A DNA stretch of 64,000 nt from Halocatena salina (GCF_023115355.1 NZ_CP096019.1:2418001-2482000), one strand, 5' to 3'. Shown: positions 9,560 through 18,114, numbered from the stretch's first letter. Program-made: numbers and translations. The notes: a model not told the origin generated them from the sequence alone.

Positions 9560-9691
9560 TCACGGCCCGGGGTAGGTGGCCTCCCGAGCGATCACGACGC
9601 CACTCTGTGAGAGTACTAACAGGACCGTCAACAGTGCAGACATTAATTTTGGATGCTTTGCCACGCGCGCCGCGATTGTGTCTACGAACAT
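9560..9691 (-). CDS. 43-residue membrane peptide, DUF7503-like
   Basis: A short frame reads 43 residues, starting MFVDTIAARVAKHPK and continuing into one hydrophobic helix (LLTVLLVLSQSGVV). It ends in Gly-Pro. This layout (short basic lead with a His-Pro, LLxLLxLSQ/TQxG helix, C-terminal GP) matches small haloarchaeal proteins I know as DUF7503. A TATA-like AAATATTT lies about 30 nt upstream (near 9718-9728 on the plus strand), fitting a leaderless ATG. It converges on the CHAT gene, 33 bp from its stop. The gene is too short for most gene finders. Function unknown. Confidence 0.65.
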   Translation of the reverse strand: MFVDTIAARVAKHPKLMSALLTVLLVLSQSGVVIAREATYPGP

Positions 9692-9955
9692 TGCAATTCT
9701 ATAAACTCACTACTTGAAAAAATATTTATCTAATTGTTTTAAATAAAAAGATGTCGGATGAGAATAGCGCGTGCCGTTGGCGCCGCGGCCGACACCATCG
9801 ATCGACCGGATTCGTCAGTACCACAATAATGAACAGACGCTATCCTATCCGACGGCGGCGATGATTAGTAACTGCCCACTGATAAATACGATCCCTACGC
9901 CGGCCCGCGTGTTTCGGAACGGATACGCCGATCAGCGTCTGTATTTTTTAGGAAA

Positions 9956-12661
9956 TCAAGCGTCGCCCGGTGCGGGTGTGTTCTTTGGTTCTTCGTCGGG
10001 CACCCGCGAGCGGTTGCGAAACGACAGCAGTGCGAGCATGATCAATCCGACCAATCGGAGTCCACCAGTCATGTAGAACGCTGTCACGGGACCGGGGAGT
10101 CCGAACAGACCGAGCAGCTCATCAGCCACGAGCAAGGACAGATCCGGCACCATCAGCAGGATCGACGCGATGGCGTACGCCACCCGTTCGAAGCGATCGA
10201 TGGACGCGTACTGGTGGCCAATGATCGTCACACCCAACGCGTACACCCCGAGGAACATTCCGAGAATCGGTATCACCACTTCGGGAACGAAGTAGCTTAG
10301 TGACGTAACGTCCGATGCCGTCAGAACTCGGGCTCCGTTGTCTGTCTGGCGCAACAGGAGGATGCCGGGCGAGAAAACGAACGCGAACGGGACGAGGATC
10401 TTGTTCAGCGAGAGTAAGAACGCCTTCGTCGCCGTTGCGAACTCATCGGCTTTTGCGACACCCGCCCCGGCGAATGCAGCGACGGCGACCGGTGGCGTTA
10501 CATCGGCCATCAGTCCGAAATACAGGATATAGAGGTGTGCCCCGAGAGCCGGAATTCCGAACGCCTCTAGGGTCGGGCCGAGCATCGCAATCAGGATGAT
10601 GTACATGACGGTCGTCGGCATTCCCATCCCAAAGATGATGGCTGCGATCCCTGAAAGCAACAGCAACAACAAAAACGACTCGCCACTGACGGTCAGGATG
10701 AGCGCATTCAGGTTCGGTCCGAGCCCGGAGACGCTGATAACCCCCGGGATGACCCCTGCTGCAGCGACGGCGATGACGACGGTCGTCGCGGTCCGGGCCC
10801 CCGATTCCATCGATCGGAAGATGAACGTCCCAAAGCGATACAGCGTCGTGTCTGCGAGCGATGGCCGACCGATCTGCTCGGCACTCGCCTGTGCCGTCGC
10901 GTCGACCTGTTCGTCCAACTCGAGTAACGGTGCGTCCCGCTGTGGCCAGACCAGCAGAACGAGTACACTCACGAGAATCGTGATCGTTCCGAGATCCGAC
11001 ACTGCGGCGTACGCTCCAGCACTGAAAGACAGTCCGCCCGGCGGGTCGGCGATTCCGAGGAGGATCTCACCGGCGGTGAGGAGTCCGGTCCCATAGACCG
11101 TGTACGCCACACACTGCGCGAGCGCAAGCCCCACGATCCCGCCAACCAGGGGCAGCCGCGTACGCTCCTCGTAGGCGGCCAGCAGCGAAATCAGCGCGAT
11201 CACGGCCACGATCGTGTACCAGCCAGCCCGGTTGATCGAGAATCGGGCGACGATCAGGAAATACAGCAGGAGGACGAGCGGAAGTAGGTAGAACCAGCCT
11301 TGCCTGAAATGTTTGCGGGGATCGGGCAGGTCGACGCGTGAAAGACCACCGATGTCGCCGTTTCCAGCCTCGAAGTGGACCATCACCCACATCCCAAAGA
11401 AGAACGCTAGAGCTGGCAGCGTTGCAGCGACGATCACGTCCGGGTACGGCGTTCCAGTGAACTCCACGATGAGAAACGCGGCCGCGCCCATTACGGGAGG
11501 TAGCACCTGTCCGCCCGAAGACGAGGAGGACTCGACCGCGCCCGAAAACTCCGGCGAGTAGCCCGAGCGCTTCATCAGCGGGATCGTGAACGCACCCGTC
11601 GTTACCGTGTTGGCGATCGACGACCCCGAGAGCATCCCCATGAACCCACTAGAGACGACGCTGGCCTTGGCGGGACCGCCCTTTCTGGTTCCGGTCAGCG
11701 AGTACGCCAAGTCGATGAACCACTTCCCAGCGCCGCTCATTTCGAGGAAGGCACCGAAGAGGATGAAGATGTAGATAAATCTGACGCTGACGGAGACGGG
11801 AGTGCTAAACACGCCTGCCTCGGTCGTGTACCAGAGGTTGTACACGATGTCACCCCAACTCTCGACCGGGATCGACAGCGCCCCGAGGACCGAATCACGC
11901 GGGATGTGATAGCCCCAGCGGGCGTAGACGATGAACAGCCCGACGAGTGTCATGAGCAAGGCACCGAGCGCCCGTCTGGTCGCCTCAAGCACCAACAGGA
12001 TGCCCAGTATCCCGAGTAGATACGCGTACGATATTTCATCGAGTGGGAGACCGACGGCCGCTACTGTCGTTACGATCGGCTCCAAGACGGGATAGACCTC
12101 CTGAATCGGCCGGGCGGCGTGGATGCCGAAAATTGGAAGGCGGCGAATTTCATCGAACTCGGTAACGATGTAGTGGGCAGGGAGCAGCGAAAGCACCGCC
12201 AACAGGATGTCGATCGGGGTGATACGTGTTAACGAGGAATCGACGGCTGCCCAACGAACGCCACGAGCCAGCCGATCGGTGAGCTGCGCGAGGGGATGGT
12301 CTGCCCCGAACTGGTCGCTGACAGCGGGTGCTACCGTACCGAGTCGGCGGGAAACGAAGCCATCGCCTTGACTCGAGGGAAAGAGCAAAAACCCGAGTAC
12401 CAACGCGAACGTGACGTGAATCGCGTTGACCTGCAGTTGTTGGAGCGAGGCGATCTGAAACTCCCCAACGAAGGGAAACGCCACGCCGAATCGGTACCCA
12501 CGGGCCGCGATCCACATCTGGAACGCGGAAAACGCAATGGCGATCAGTGTGATGACTACCAGGGCCACCCCGCGAAGCGTGCGGCGATGTTCGATCTCCT
12601 GGAGGATCTCTTCTTGCTCTTCGTCGGAAATATCGTCCGCTTTGGATGTGTCGACACTCAT
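9956..12661 (-). CDS. Fused TRAP transporter permease (TAXI type)
   Basis: This 901-residue protein with about 18-20 helices fuses the small DctQ-like and large DctM-like subunits of TRAP transporters. The DctM signature appears as GMLSGSSIANTVTTGAF with SGGQVLPPVMGAAAF shortly after, near residues 340-390. A second half-repeat carries IFGMGMPTTVMYI. TRAP systems import organic acids using an ion gradient and a binding protein. It lies 15 bp after the DUF1850 gene and follows the TAXI binding protein, the standard gene order. The substrate is not predictable; TAXI systems often carry glutamate or dicarboxylates. Confidence 0.92.
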   Translation of the reverse strand: MSVDTSKADDISDEEQEEILQEIEHRRTLRGVALVVITLIAIAFSAFQMWIAARGYRFGVAFPFVGEFQIASLQQLQVNAIHVTFALVLGFLLFPSSQGDGFVSRRLGTVAPAVSDQFGADHPLAQLTDRLARGVRWAAVDSSLTRITPIDILLAVLSLLPAHYIVTEFDEIRRLPIFGIHAARPIQEVYPVLEPIVTTVAAVGLPLDEISYAYLLGILGILLVLEATRRALGALLMTLVGLFIVYARWGYHIPRDSVLGALSIPVESWGDIVYNLWYTTEAGVFSTPVSVSVRFIYIFILFGAFLEMSGAGKWFIDLAYSLTGTRKGGPAKASVVSSGFMGMLSGSSIANTVTTGAFTIPLMKRSGYSPEFSGAVESSSSSGGQVLPPVMGAAAFLIVEFTGTPYPDVIVAATLPALAFFFGMWVMVHFEAGNGDIGGLSRVDLPDPRKHFRQGWFYLLPLVLLLYFLIVARFSINRAGWYTIVAVIALISLLAAYEERTRLPLVGGIVGLALAQCVAYTVYGTGLLTAGEILLGIADPPGGLSFSAGAYAAVSDLGTITILVSVLVLLVWPQRDAPLLELDEQVDATAQASAEQIGRPSLADTTLYRFGTFIFRSMESGARTATTVVIAVAAAGVIPGVISVSGLGPNLNALILTVSGESFLLLLLLSGIAAIIFGMGMPTTVMYIILIAMLGPTLEAFGIPALGAHLYILYFGLMADVTPPVAVAAFAGAGVAKADEFATATKAFLLSLNKILVPFAFVFSPGILLLRQTDNGARVLTASDVTSLSYFVPEVVIPILGMFLGVYALGVTIIGHQYASIDRFERVAYAIASILLMVPDLSLLVADELLGLFGLPGPVTAFYMTGGLRLVGLIMLALLSFRNRSRVPDEEPKNTPAPGDA

Positions 12662-12676
12662 AGTCGAAAACGATTA

Positions 12677-13192
12677 TTATATGTCATGTTCTGGTACGAC
12701 CGAACTATTTAACGGTAGCGTATCACCGATGGATCGGTCGGTGAGCGAGATAATGATCGATCCCTCCGACAGTTCAACCAGATCGTACTGCTCGTCGCCG
12801 ACGATCAGGGTGTGGTCCGCGATCGAACCGGGCACGACCGGGAGCTTCTCGTAGGACTCGTTGGCCTGAACGACGAAGCCGTCGTCGGTTTGCTCAACCG
12901 GCTCGGTCGCCGGTAAGCCCGCGCCGTAGGAGTGAAACACCATTTTATCCATCTGTAAGTCGGTCCCGTTGACGACGTACACGTCCTGAACAGGAGTTTT
13001 CTCGACGCTGTGTGTGTACGAAAGAACCACTTCGTCGCCATCGTTGACGGGCACTTCGAGGAGATGCTCACCGGAATCAGCGTCGGCGACGACCAGCGTC
13101 GTCTCGGCCGATGCGAACGAGGCCCCAACGGCTGTTGCTACCAACACAGCGAAAACGATGACGGGAATGTGATGTTTGTTCAGCCGATCCAT
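12677..13192 (-). CDS. DUF1850 protein of a TRAP-TAXI operon
   Basis: This 171-residue protein starts with an N-terminal signal or anchor helix (residues 7-28), followed by an exported beta domain. It carries the DUF1850 hallmarks YTHSVEKTPVQD and FHSYGAGLPATEP. DUF1850 genes sit almost always between TAXI binding proteins and fused permeases, as here, and are thought to be accessory to uptake. It is 20 bp after the binding-protein gene and 15 bp before the permease gene, so the three form one operon. Confidence 0.85.
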   Translation of the reverse strand: MDRLNKHHIPVIVFAVLVATAVGASFASAETTLVVADADSGEHLLEVPVNDGDEVVLSYTHSVEKTPVQDVYVVNGTDLQMDKMVFHSYGAGLPATEPVEQTDDGFVVQANESYEKLPVVPGSIADHTLIVGDEQYDLVELSEGSIIISLTDRSIGDTLPLNSSVVPEHDI

Positions 13193-13212
13193 GGATGGTG
13201 TAGTGACGATTA

Positions 13213-14187
13213 TTAGTTGAAGTAGGCTTCTGCGCCGGGGTGGACCGGGATCGGCATCCCGTCCTGGGCGGTGTCGACGCTGATGAATTCCTGTTTGTGA
13301 GTGACCTGATCGAGGTTGTCGAAGATGGCGGTCGTGACCGCCTCGACAGTTCCCTCGTCCATCGCCTCATGGGTGGCGATCATCGCCTGAACTGACACCG
13401 TCTCAACGTCCTCCTCGATTCCGTCGTACGTGCCCCCCGGAACAGTGTCCTCGGCGAACCACTCGGCCTCGTTCATGAGGTTCTCCCGAAGCCCTCCCGA
13501 AATTTCGACGAGACCGATGTCCTCAGTCGTTGCGAGCTCCTCGACAGCACCGACGGGCCAACCCCCGACGACGAACGCGGCGTCGACATCACCGTCGCGA
13601 ATCTGGTTAGCCGCCGTCTCGAAGTCGGTGTTCTGCTCGTCAAACTCCTTGACGCCCGCCGTCTCAAGGATCTGCAACGCGTTGACTTGTGTTCCGCTGC
13701 CGAGATCACCGGTGTTGACCGATTTTCCCGATAGATCTTGAATCCGTTCGAGACCCGAGCCTGCTTGGCTGATGACGTGGATCGTTTCTGGGTACAGCGT
13801 TGCAACCCCGCGGATGTTCTCCATCGACTGGCCTTGAAACTCCTCGAGACCGGTTCCGTTGTGCGCGAAGTGCGCGATGTCGTTTTGGATCAGTGCGAAA
13901 TTGGCGTCCTCGCTGTGGAGGCTCCCGACGTTCTCGACACTGGCGCCCGTCGACTGGACCTGAAGTGAGTAGGGCGTTTCCGCGTCGACGATCGACTTGA
14001 AGTCGCCCGACAGCGGGTAGTACGTTCCGGCGGTCCCGCCCGCATGCCAGGAGAGCGGCTCGCCGTTTTCCTTGGATTCTGTCTCTGGGGTTGGCCCGGA
14101 ACCTGCTTCGTCTTCGAGGCAGCCAGCGATCCCAAAGAGCGCGAAAGTTCCAGCAATTTCGATGAATCGTCGTCGTTCGTACGACAT
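13213..14187 (-). CDS. TAXI-family TRAP solute-binding lipoprotein
   Basis: About 324 residues. The start was set at the ATG at 14187 (MSYERRRF), giving a twin-arginine-like leader and a haloarchaeal lipobox GIAGC, so the mature protein is likely lipid-anchored outside the cell. The mature part has TAXI features: HAGGTAGTYYPLSGDF for ligand binding and later DLGSGTQVNALQIL. It delivers solute to the fused permease. It heads the operon with DUF1850 and the permease. An AT-rich promoter region lies at 14188-14225. Confidence 0.9.
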   Translation of the reverse strand: MSYERRRFIEIAGTFALFGIAGCLEDEAGSGPTPETESKENGEPLSWHAGGTAGTYYPLSGDFKSIVDAETPYSLQVQSTGASVENVGSLHSEDANFALIQNDIAHFAHNGTGLEEFQGQSMENIRGVATLYPETIHVISQAGSGLERIQDLSGKSVNTGDLGSGTQVNALQILETAGVKEFDEQNTDFETAANQIRDGDVDAAFVVGGWPVGAVEELATTEDIGLVEISGGLRENLMNEAEWFAEDTVPGGTYDGIEEDVETVSVQAMIATHEAMDEGTVEAVTTAIFDNLDQVTHKQEFISVDTAQDGMPIPVHPGAEAYFN

Positions 14188-14281
14188 TACTATAACAATA
14201 TATTGAATCACTATATATCTGATCTACTTTTGCTCAACTAGGTACGCGGTCGCCGGAGTGGATCTGTCGCTGTCGATTCTG

Positions 14282-15703
14282 CTACTCCTCTTTATGGCGG
14301 TAGAGAGGAAGCTGGAATCCGAATCCCCTGTTTTGAAGCTGCCACTTGGTTTCGAGCGTGAACCACGTGAGTGCCACGAGGAGTCCGAGTGTGACGGCAG
14401 CGAACTCGCGAGCACCCATCCACACCGGGCTGACGAAATAGATCGCGTTGGTGATCCGGTGGGGCACGTTCGACTGGATGGTATCGGTGACCGTATCGAG
14501 GAGGCTGGACCCCCCGCCGTCACTTTCAGCGGCGTCGGCCGTTCGAGACTCGAAACCGAGGGTTGCTGCGCTCTCTCCCCCCGCGCTTTCGGCACCCGTT
14601 TCGAGCCGTTCGGCCTCGTAGGGCAGTGTCGACTCGACTTGCCACACGATCTCTCCGTTCGGTGCGATCTCCATCACCCGGTTTCCGTGGGTGTCGGTGA
14701 CGAGTGTGTTACCGTTTGGCAGGCGGTCGGCGTCTCGTGGCCACTGCATTCGTCTGTCGGACCACTCCCAACTCTGAGTCCAGTTGCCGTCTTCGCGCTG
14801 GAACTCTTGAATCCGTCCGTTCTCCGAATCGGCGACGACGACGGCCGGACCGCCCCTCGATTCGGGAATGTAATCGGGGTTGTGCTGTTCGAACATGACA
14901 TCGTAGTCGTCCTCAGCACCAAGGGTCCAGTTCTCCATAAGTCCCTTCTCGGGATCGATGAACGCGACTTGGTCTTGGTTCCGGAGGCTAACCATGACCC
15001 GTCCCGCGTTCGTCCCCTCTTCGATGTACTCGACGTCGTTGAGGTGTGCCCAATCGTGAGGGTACGGCCCACCACCCTCGACGGGATAGTCGCTTTGGGC
15101 GTCCCACAGCCACTCGACGATTTCCGTTTCGGTGTCAACGATGAACACCTGATCGTCAATGATGTCGGCGATCAAAACGTGTGTTTCGTTGATCCGATCC
15201 GCATCGTGCCATTCACCGGCGGTTTCCTGGTGGTCGTAGCGTTCATACAACACGTCGACCTCGCCGGTCTTGAGGTTGACACGCTCGAGGACGTTTTTCG
15301 CACACGGGGGATTACTGCACGTTGGTCCTTCGGTGTGGATCGTATCCGTTGCGGTGTATTCGACGACCATCGGATTCTCCGCGACGGGATCTGCGTCGAA
15401 GTACTTCGTGTGAGTGTTGTTGTAGTATACGATCTCACCGTTAGGAGCGTAGGCGGTGATCGTCCCTTGCCGCCCCGACTCGGTAACGACCGTGTGGTTG
15501 TCAGTCGGCGGTGCGTTCGGTGTAGCCTCTTTAGAGGCGGTCGAAACACCGCTTGAGGCTGCAGTAGCGAGTACGGCAGTCGAAAAAAGGAGTGTGACGA
15601 CGAACACGGCACGGAGCCGGTTGCGAGAGAGCGCCGATCGGATATCCCGGCGTGATGGATGCCAACGATCGATCACAGTACAGTCACTCCCGAATGTCGC
15701 CAC
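14282..15703 (-). CDS. Arylsulfotransferase-like (ASST) membrane protein
   Basis: 473 residues from a GTG start. It has an N-terminal membrane helix near residues 30-50, then a beta-propeller-type region of the ASST family: GTITAYAPNGEIVYYN, WHDADRINETHVLIAD, WAHLNDVEYI and RLPNGNTLVTDTHGNRVMEI. A C-terminal helix lies at about 435-452. The catalytic domain should face outside. The family swaps sulfate between phenolic donors and acceptors in bacteria; in haloarchaea related proteins may act as surface propellers, so enzyme activity is not assured. It lies 70 bp before the end-to-start boundary with the TRAP binding-protein gene and may belong to the same locus. The true start is uncertain. 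Confidence 0.75.
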   Translation of the reverse strand: MATFGSDCTVIDRWHPSRRDIRSALSRNRLRAVFVVTLLFSTAVLATAASSGVSTASKEATPNAPPTDNHTVVTESGRQGTITAYAPNGEIVYYNNTHTKYFDADPVAENPMVVEYTATDTIHTEGPTCSNPPCAKNVLERVNLKTGEVDVLYERYDHQETAGEWHDADRINETHVLIADIIDDQVFIVDTETEIVEWLWDAQSDYPVEGGGPYPHDWAHLNDVEYIEEGTNAGRVMVSLRNQDQVAFIDPEKGLMENWTLGAEDDYDVMFEQHNPDYIPESRGGPAVVVADSENGRIQEFQREDGNWTQSWEWSDRRMQWPRDADRLPNGNTLVTDTHGNRVMEIAPNGEIVWQVESTLPYEAERLETGAESAGGESAATLGFESRTADAAESDGGGSSLLDTVTDTIQSNVPHRITNAIYFVSPVWMGAREFAAVTLGLLVALTWFTLETKWQLQNRGFGFQLPLYRHKEE

Positions 15704-15829
15704 GGTGTCTGGGAAACCATCGAGTTTCGATTCCCGAGCAAGATATTAGGATTTTGTGAATTATGCTGGGCTGAAGACAGTGCCCGGACGATGCGAGAGG
15801 TCCGTACCAGACGCAACCGTCAGGTGAGG

Positions 15830-16453
15830 TCAGTCGGTATCGTCGTCCTCGTCGTCGTCGAGTTCTCGTTTTATCGTGTCTAACTCCTCGTCGACGCTTA
15901 TCTCCTCCTCGGAATCTGGATCGGTGTCGGGTTCGTTCACGTCGATTCTGATCGCACCGTCCGCCGAAGCCGAATCGTCGGTGGTTTTCTCAGTGCCGTT
16001 TTTTTCAGTGGTTTCGGTCGGGTTCGTGAGCCGTTCATCGATCTCCTCGCTGAGTGTTCGAGCGTCGTTCAAAAGCGCCCGTGCGTCCTCGTTCGATGGC
16101 TCTCCGTGGAGCGCTCCCTGAAGATCCGACAAGGCGCCGTCGAGTGCGTCGAGTGTTCGACGGCCGGTCTCCTGAACGCGTCGGTCCCCCCTTTGTTGAG
16201 ACGCTTCCCGTTGTTCCCGACCGTTGACCAACCCGAGCAGCCCTTGGAGGAGTTCGAGCGCGCGGATGTGCGTCTCCAACAGGGAAATGAGCGTCGGGAT
16301 CGTGTGCTCTTCGGTGAACCGGAGAAACCGACCGGGCGATGGGAGACGACGGGATTGGGGTTGATGCTCGTCGGCGAGGGTGTCCTGTAGCTCCGAGAGC
16401 GTCGTCGAAAGCTCTACGAGCAGTTCTTCGAGATCCTCGTCCTGTCTGTCCAT
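15830..16453 (-). CDS. Acidic coiled-coil haloarchaeal protein
   Basis: 207 residues from the ATG at 16453 (MDRQDEDLEELL); a frame ten codons longer lacks support. The first 55 residues are helical with a hydrophobic heptad pattern. A central helical block (HTIPTLISLLETHIRALELL) may pair with a membrane or partner. The last 70 residues are highly acidic, ending EDDDTD. I recall a haloarchaeal DUF (DUF7547) with this layout. No enzymatic motif is visible. It is divergent from the second DUF7504-like gene, with 100 bp between starts. Confidence 0.6.
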   Translation of the reverse strand: MDRQDEDLEELLVELSTTLSELQDTLADEHQPQSRRLPSPGRFLRFTEEHTIPTLISLLETHIRALELLQGLLGLVNGREQREASQQRGDRRVQETGRRTLDALDGALSDLQGALHGEPSNEDARALLNDARTLSEEIDERLTNPTETTEKNGTEKTTDDSASADGAIRIDVNEPDTDPDSEEEISVDEELDTIKRELDDDEDDDTD

Positions 16454-16555
16454 ACTGTCACTCCGGGCTCCGACGTGAAACACGTGTCGGGGATTCGGTG
16501 GTTGAGATTGCCAGAAGCTTTATAATATATACAGATAATACTATGCAATATTGGG

Positions 16556-17188
16556 ATGGATGGGGAAAATACAACCAGAGCCTTTGCTCGCTCGCTCGCT
16601 GCGCTCAAACGACAGGGATGTAGCTTGCTCATTACTGGCCCGGTCCGTGATGGCTCCCATCTCCGCCTCTCCCAGCAGTTGCTGGGCGATATCAAAACAG
16701 AACGCCGGTGGCGGATCGTCGTGGCGACCGACACCGAAGGCATCGAAACCCGCTGTCCGAAACTGGCCGATCCGCGGCAGTACCGGTTCATCGACCGACG
16801 TCACACCACGCGGAGCAGCGCGGTCCAAACGTGCTCTCCTTCACCGGTGAATCTCTTCGAGTTGGCGCGCGAGGTCTCTGAGACGGTCGATGAGTTTGAG
16901 GACGATGCTGACGGACTGTCTTCCGGAGAACTTCGGCTCTGTGTCGACTCGCTTTGTCCACTCCTCGATATCCACAGATCCGAAGCTCTCACCCGGTTCA
17001 TCGATAGCACGACCGACCGCATCTACGAAACGAACGGTATGGCCCATTTCCATCTTCCCGTCGATCCCGAACAGCCGATCGTCTCGGAACTCCTCGACTG
17101 GTTCGACGTACACATCGAACTCCGAGACGGCAATCACCGGTGGCACCTCCTCGATGACGACATCCAAACCGGCTGGCTCAGGATCTAG
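16556..17188 (+). CDS. DUF7504-like protein, second copy
   Basis: This 210-residue paralogue of the protein at 6606-7340 shares the N-terminal GCSLLITGP strand without a Walker A lysine, the central SSGELRLCVDSLCPLLD block, MAHFHLPVD, and VHIELRDGN with a terminal HWHLL-type tail. A strong TATA element (tttataatatat, about 16519-16530) lies 26-37 nt before the ATG, suggesting a leaderless transcript. No CHAT gene accompanies this copy. Downstream, 45 bp away, is a DUF7331-like small gene. The role is inferred to be regulatory. Confidence 0.68.
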   Translation: MDGENTTRAFARSLAALKRQGCSLLITGPVRDGSHLRLSQQLLGDIKTERRWRIVVATDTEGIETRCPKLADPRQYRFIDRRHTTRSSAVQTCSPSPVNLFELAREVSETVDEFEDDADGLSSGELRLCVDSLCPLLDIHRSEALTRFIDSTTDRIYETNGMAHFHLPVDPEQPIVSELLDWFDVHIELRDGNHRWHLLDDDIQTGWLRI

Positions 17189-17224
17189 GCTAACCAAAAC
17201 CCTTTTGGATTTAGGCACGCCTAA
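17188..17224. promoter_or_regulatory. Putative iron-type operator: 13-bp motif plus palindrome
   Basis: Two elements lie between the DUF7504-like stop and the small gene at 17234. The first is ggctaaccaaaac (17188-17200), identical to a site before dpsA at 18102-18114. The second is the palindrome ttaggc-ac-gcctaa (17211-17224). A third symmetry, ccaaaa-ccc-ttttgg, spans 17194-17208. TTAGG/CCTAA arms resemble DtxR/SirR-family sites, and DtxR-like Idr/SirR repressors control iron genes in haloarchaea. The link to dpsA makes iron control plausible but unproven. Confidence 0.5.
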
Positions 17225-17233
17225 TCACCGGTA

Positions 17234-17377
17234 ATGGCTACGTCCGAAACCGCAGTGGAATCCGCCGAGGCGATCGTTACCGCACACGCGACTGCGCCCG
17301 AGAAAACGGTGTTCGTCGAATCCGGCAATCACGACGCGTGGATCGCAACGGATCTGGCCGTCGATCTCGAACGATAG
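17234..17377 (+). CDS. 47-residue DUF7331-like protein
   Basis: A short frame runs from ATG 17234 to TAG 17375-17377. Its C-terminal half, VFVESGNHDAWIATDLAV, matches the pattern of a haloarchaeal small-protein family I know as DUF7331 (a hydrophobic strand, then an acidic-x-N-x-x-AWI/L turn, then S/TD.AV). It sits ten bases after a perfect TTAGGC/GCCTAA palindrome, suggesting metal-dependent control. There is no transmembrane segment and no Cys. Function unknown. Confidence 0.55.
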   Translation: MATSETAVESAEAIVTAHATAPEKTVFVESGNHDAWIATDLAVDLER

Positions 17378-17493
17378 TTCGGTACTTCTGAATCGGCCGT
17401 CTGTCCTAGCCTCAGCTTTCTCAAAAAACCGTAAAACAAGCGGAGCGGCTACTGCTGTCACGAGGTTCGGACGGAACTGACCGGGGAGAGTGG

Positions 17494-18042
17494 TCAGTGG
17501 GTTGCTTCGTCGAGGACCAGCGTATCGTCCTCGAGGTAGTGTTCGATGTGGTGAGCGTCTTCTTCGACCTCTACGAGGATGTCTCGCAGCAGTTCCCCGG
17601 TCGCGTAATCGCCGAGGTTGTCCGCAAGTTCGATGTGATCTCGAAGCGACTCGATGATGTCGCCGTACATCTCGAGGTCGTTCGCAAGCGAAAGCCGGAG
17701 GTCGTACACGTCTTCGCCCTCGAACGAGACCGTGGCCCGTTCTGCTTGGGTGGTCGGGCCAGCGACCGGCACGCCACCGAGCGCCTGGGCGCGTTCTGCG
17801 ATCTCGTCGGCTCCTCGCTCCACCGTCTCGTAGGCCTCTTCGAGGAACAGGTGGAGGTCCCGAAACTCAGCGCCTTCGGCGTCCCAGTGATGCTTTTTCA
17901 GCTGGTGGTACAGGACGTAGGCGTTCGCAAGGTCCGTATTCAGTGCATCGATGATCTGTTCGGAACGGTCGGTATCGATTCGGAGATCGTTCTCGGTCAC
18001 TGTTCCCGCTTCCTGTCGGATCCGCCCTTCTTGTGTGCTCAT
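17494..18042 (-). CDS. dpsA: DNA-protecting ferritin-like protein DpsA
   Basis: This 182-residue Dps/ferritin-like protein has a hydrophilic N-terminal tail of about 25 residues, then the four-helix fold. The ferroxidase ligands fall in YHQLKKHHWDAEG and DLHLFLEEAYE; the AERAQALGG turn is typical. DpsA dodecamers oxidise and store iron and shield DNA from oxidative stress. The promoter has a TATA-like tttaagt (about 18069-18075 in plus coordinates) and an upstream iron-regulator-like motif. It is transcribed alone, convergent with the small DUF7331-like gene. Confidence 0.93.
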   Translation of the reverse strand: MSTQEGRIRQEAGTVTENDLRIDTDRSEQIIDALNTDLANAYVLYHQLKKHHWDAEGAEFRDLHLFLEEAYETVERGADEIAERAQALGGVPVAGPTTQAERATVSFEGEDVYDLRLSLANDLEMYGDIIESLRDHIELADNLGDYATGELLRDILVEVEEDAHHIEHYLEDDTLVLDEATH

Positions 18043-18101
18043 CTCACTCGGCAGTACTCGCGCCTATCACTTAAATCTTCGTGAGACAGGAAATAATCTT
18101 C

Positions 18102-18114
18102 GGCTAACCAAAAC
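18102..18114. promoter_or_regulatory. Putative regulator site upstream of dpsA
   Basis: The 13-bp sequence ggctaaccaaaac lies 60 bp before the dpsA start, upstream of its TATA-like box, and is repeated exactly at 17188-17200 before the DUF7331-like gene. Read on the dpsA strand it gives ttggttagcc, which resembles one arm of DtxR/SirR-type sites. dpsA is iron-responsive in haloarchaea, so an iron regulator is the natural candidate. Confidence 0.45.

Noticed and set aside
14258-15556. Long open frame on the plus strand opposite the arylsulfotransferase-like gene
   Set aside because: It is the antisense of a protein with clear family blocks and acidic composition, and has no motif of its own.
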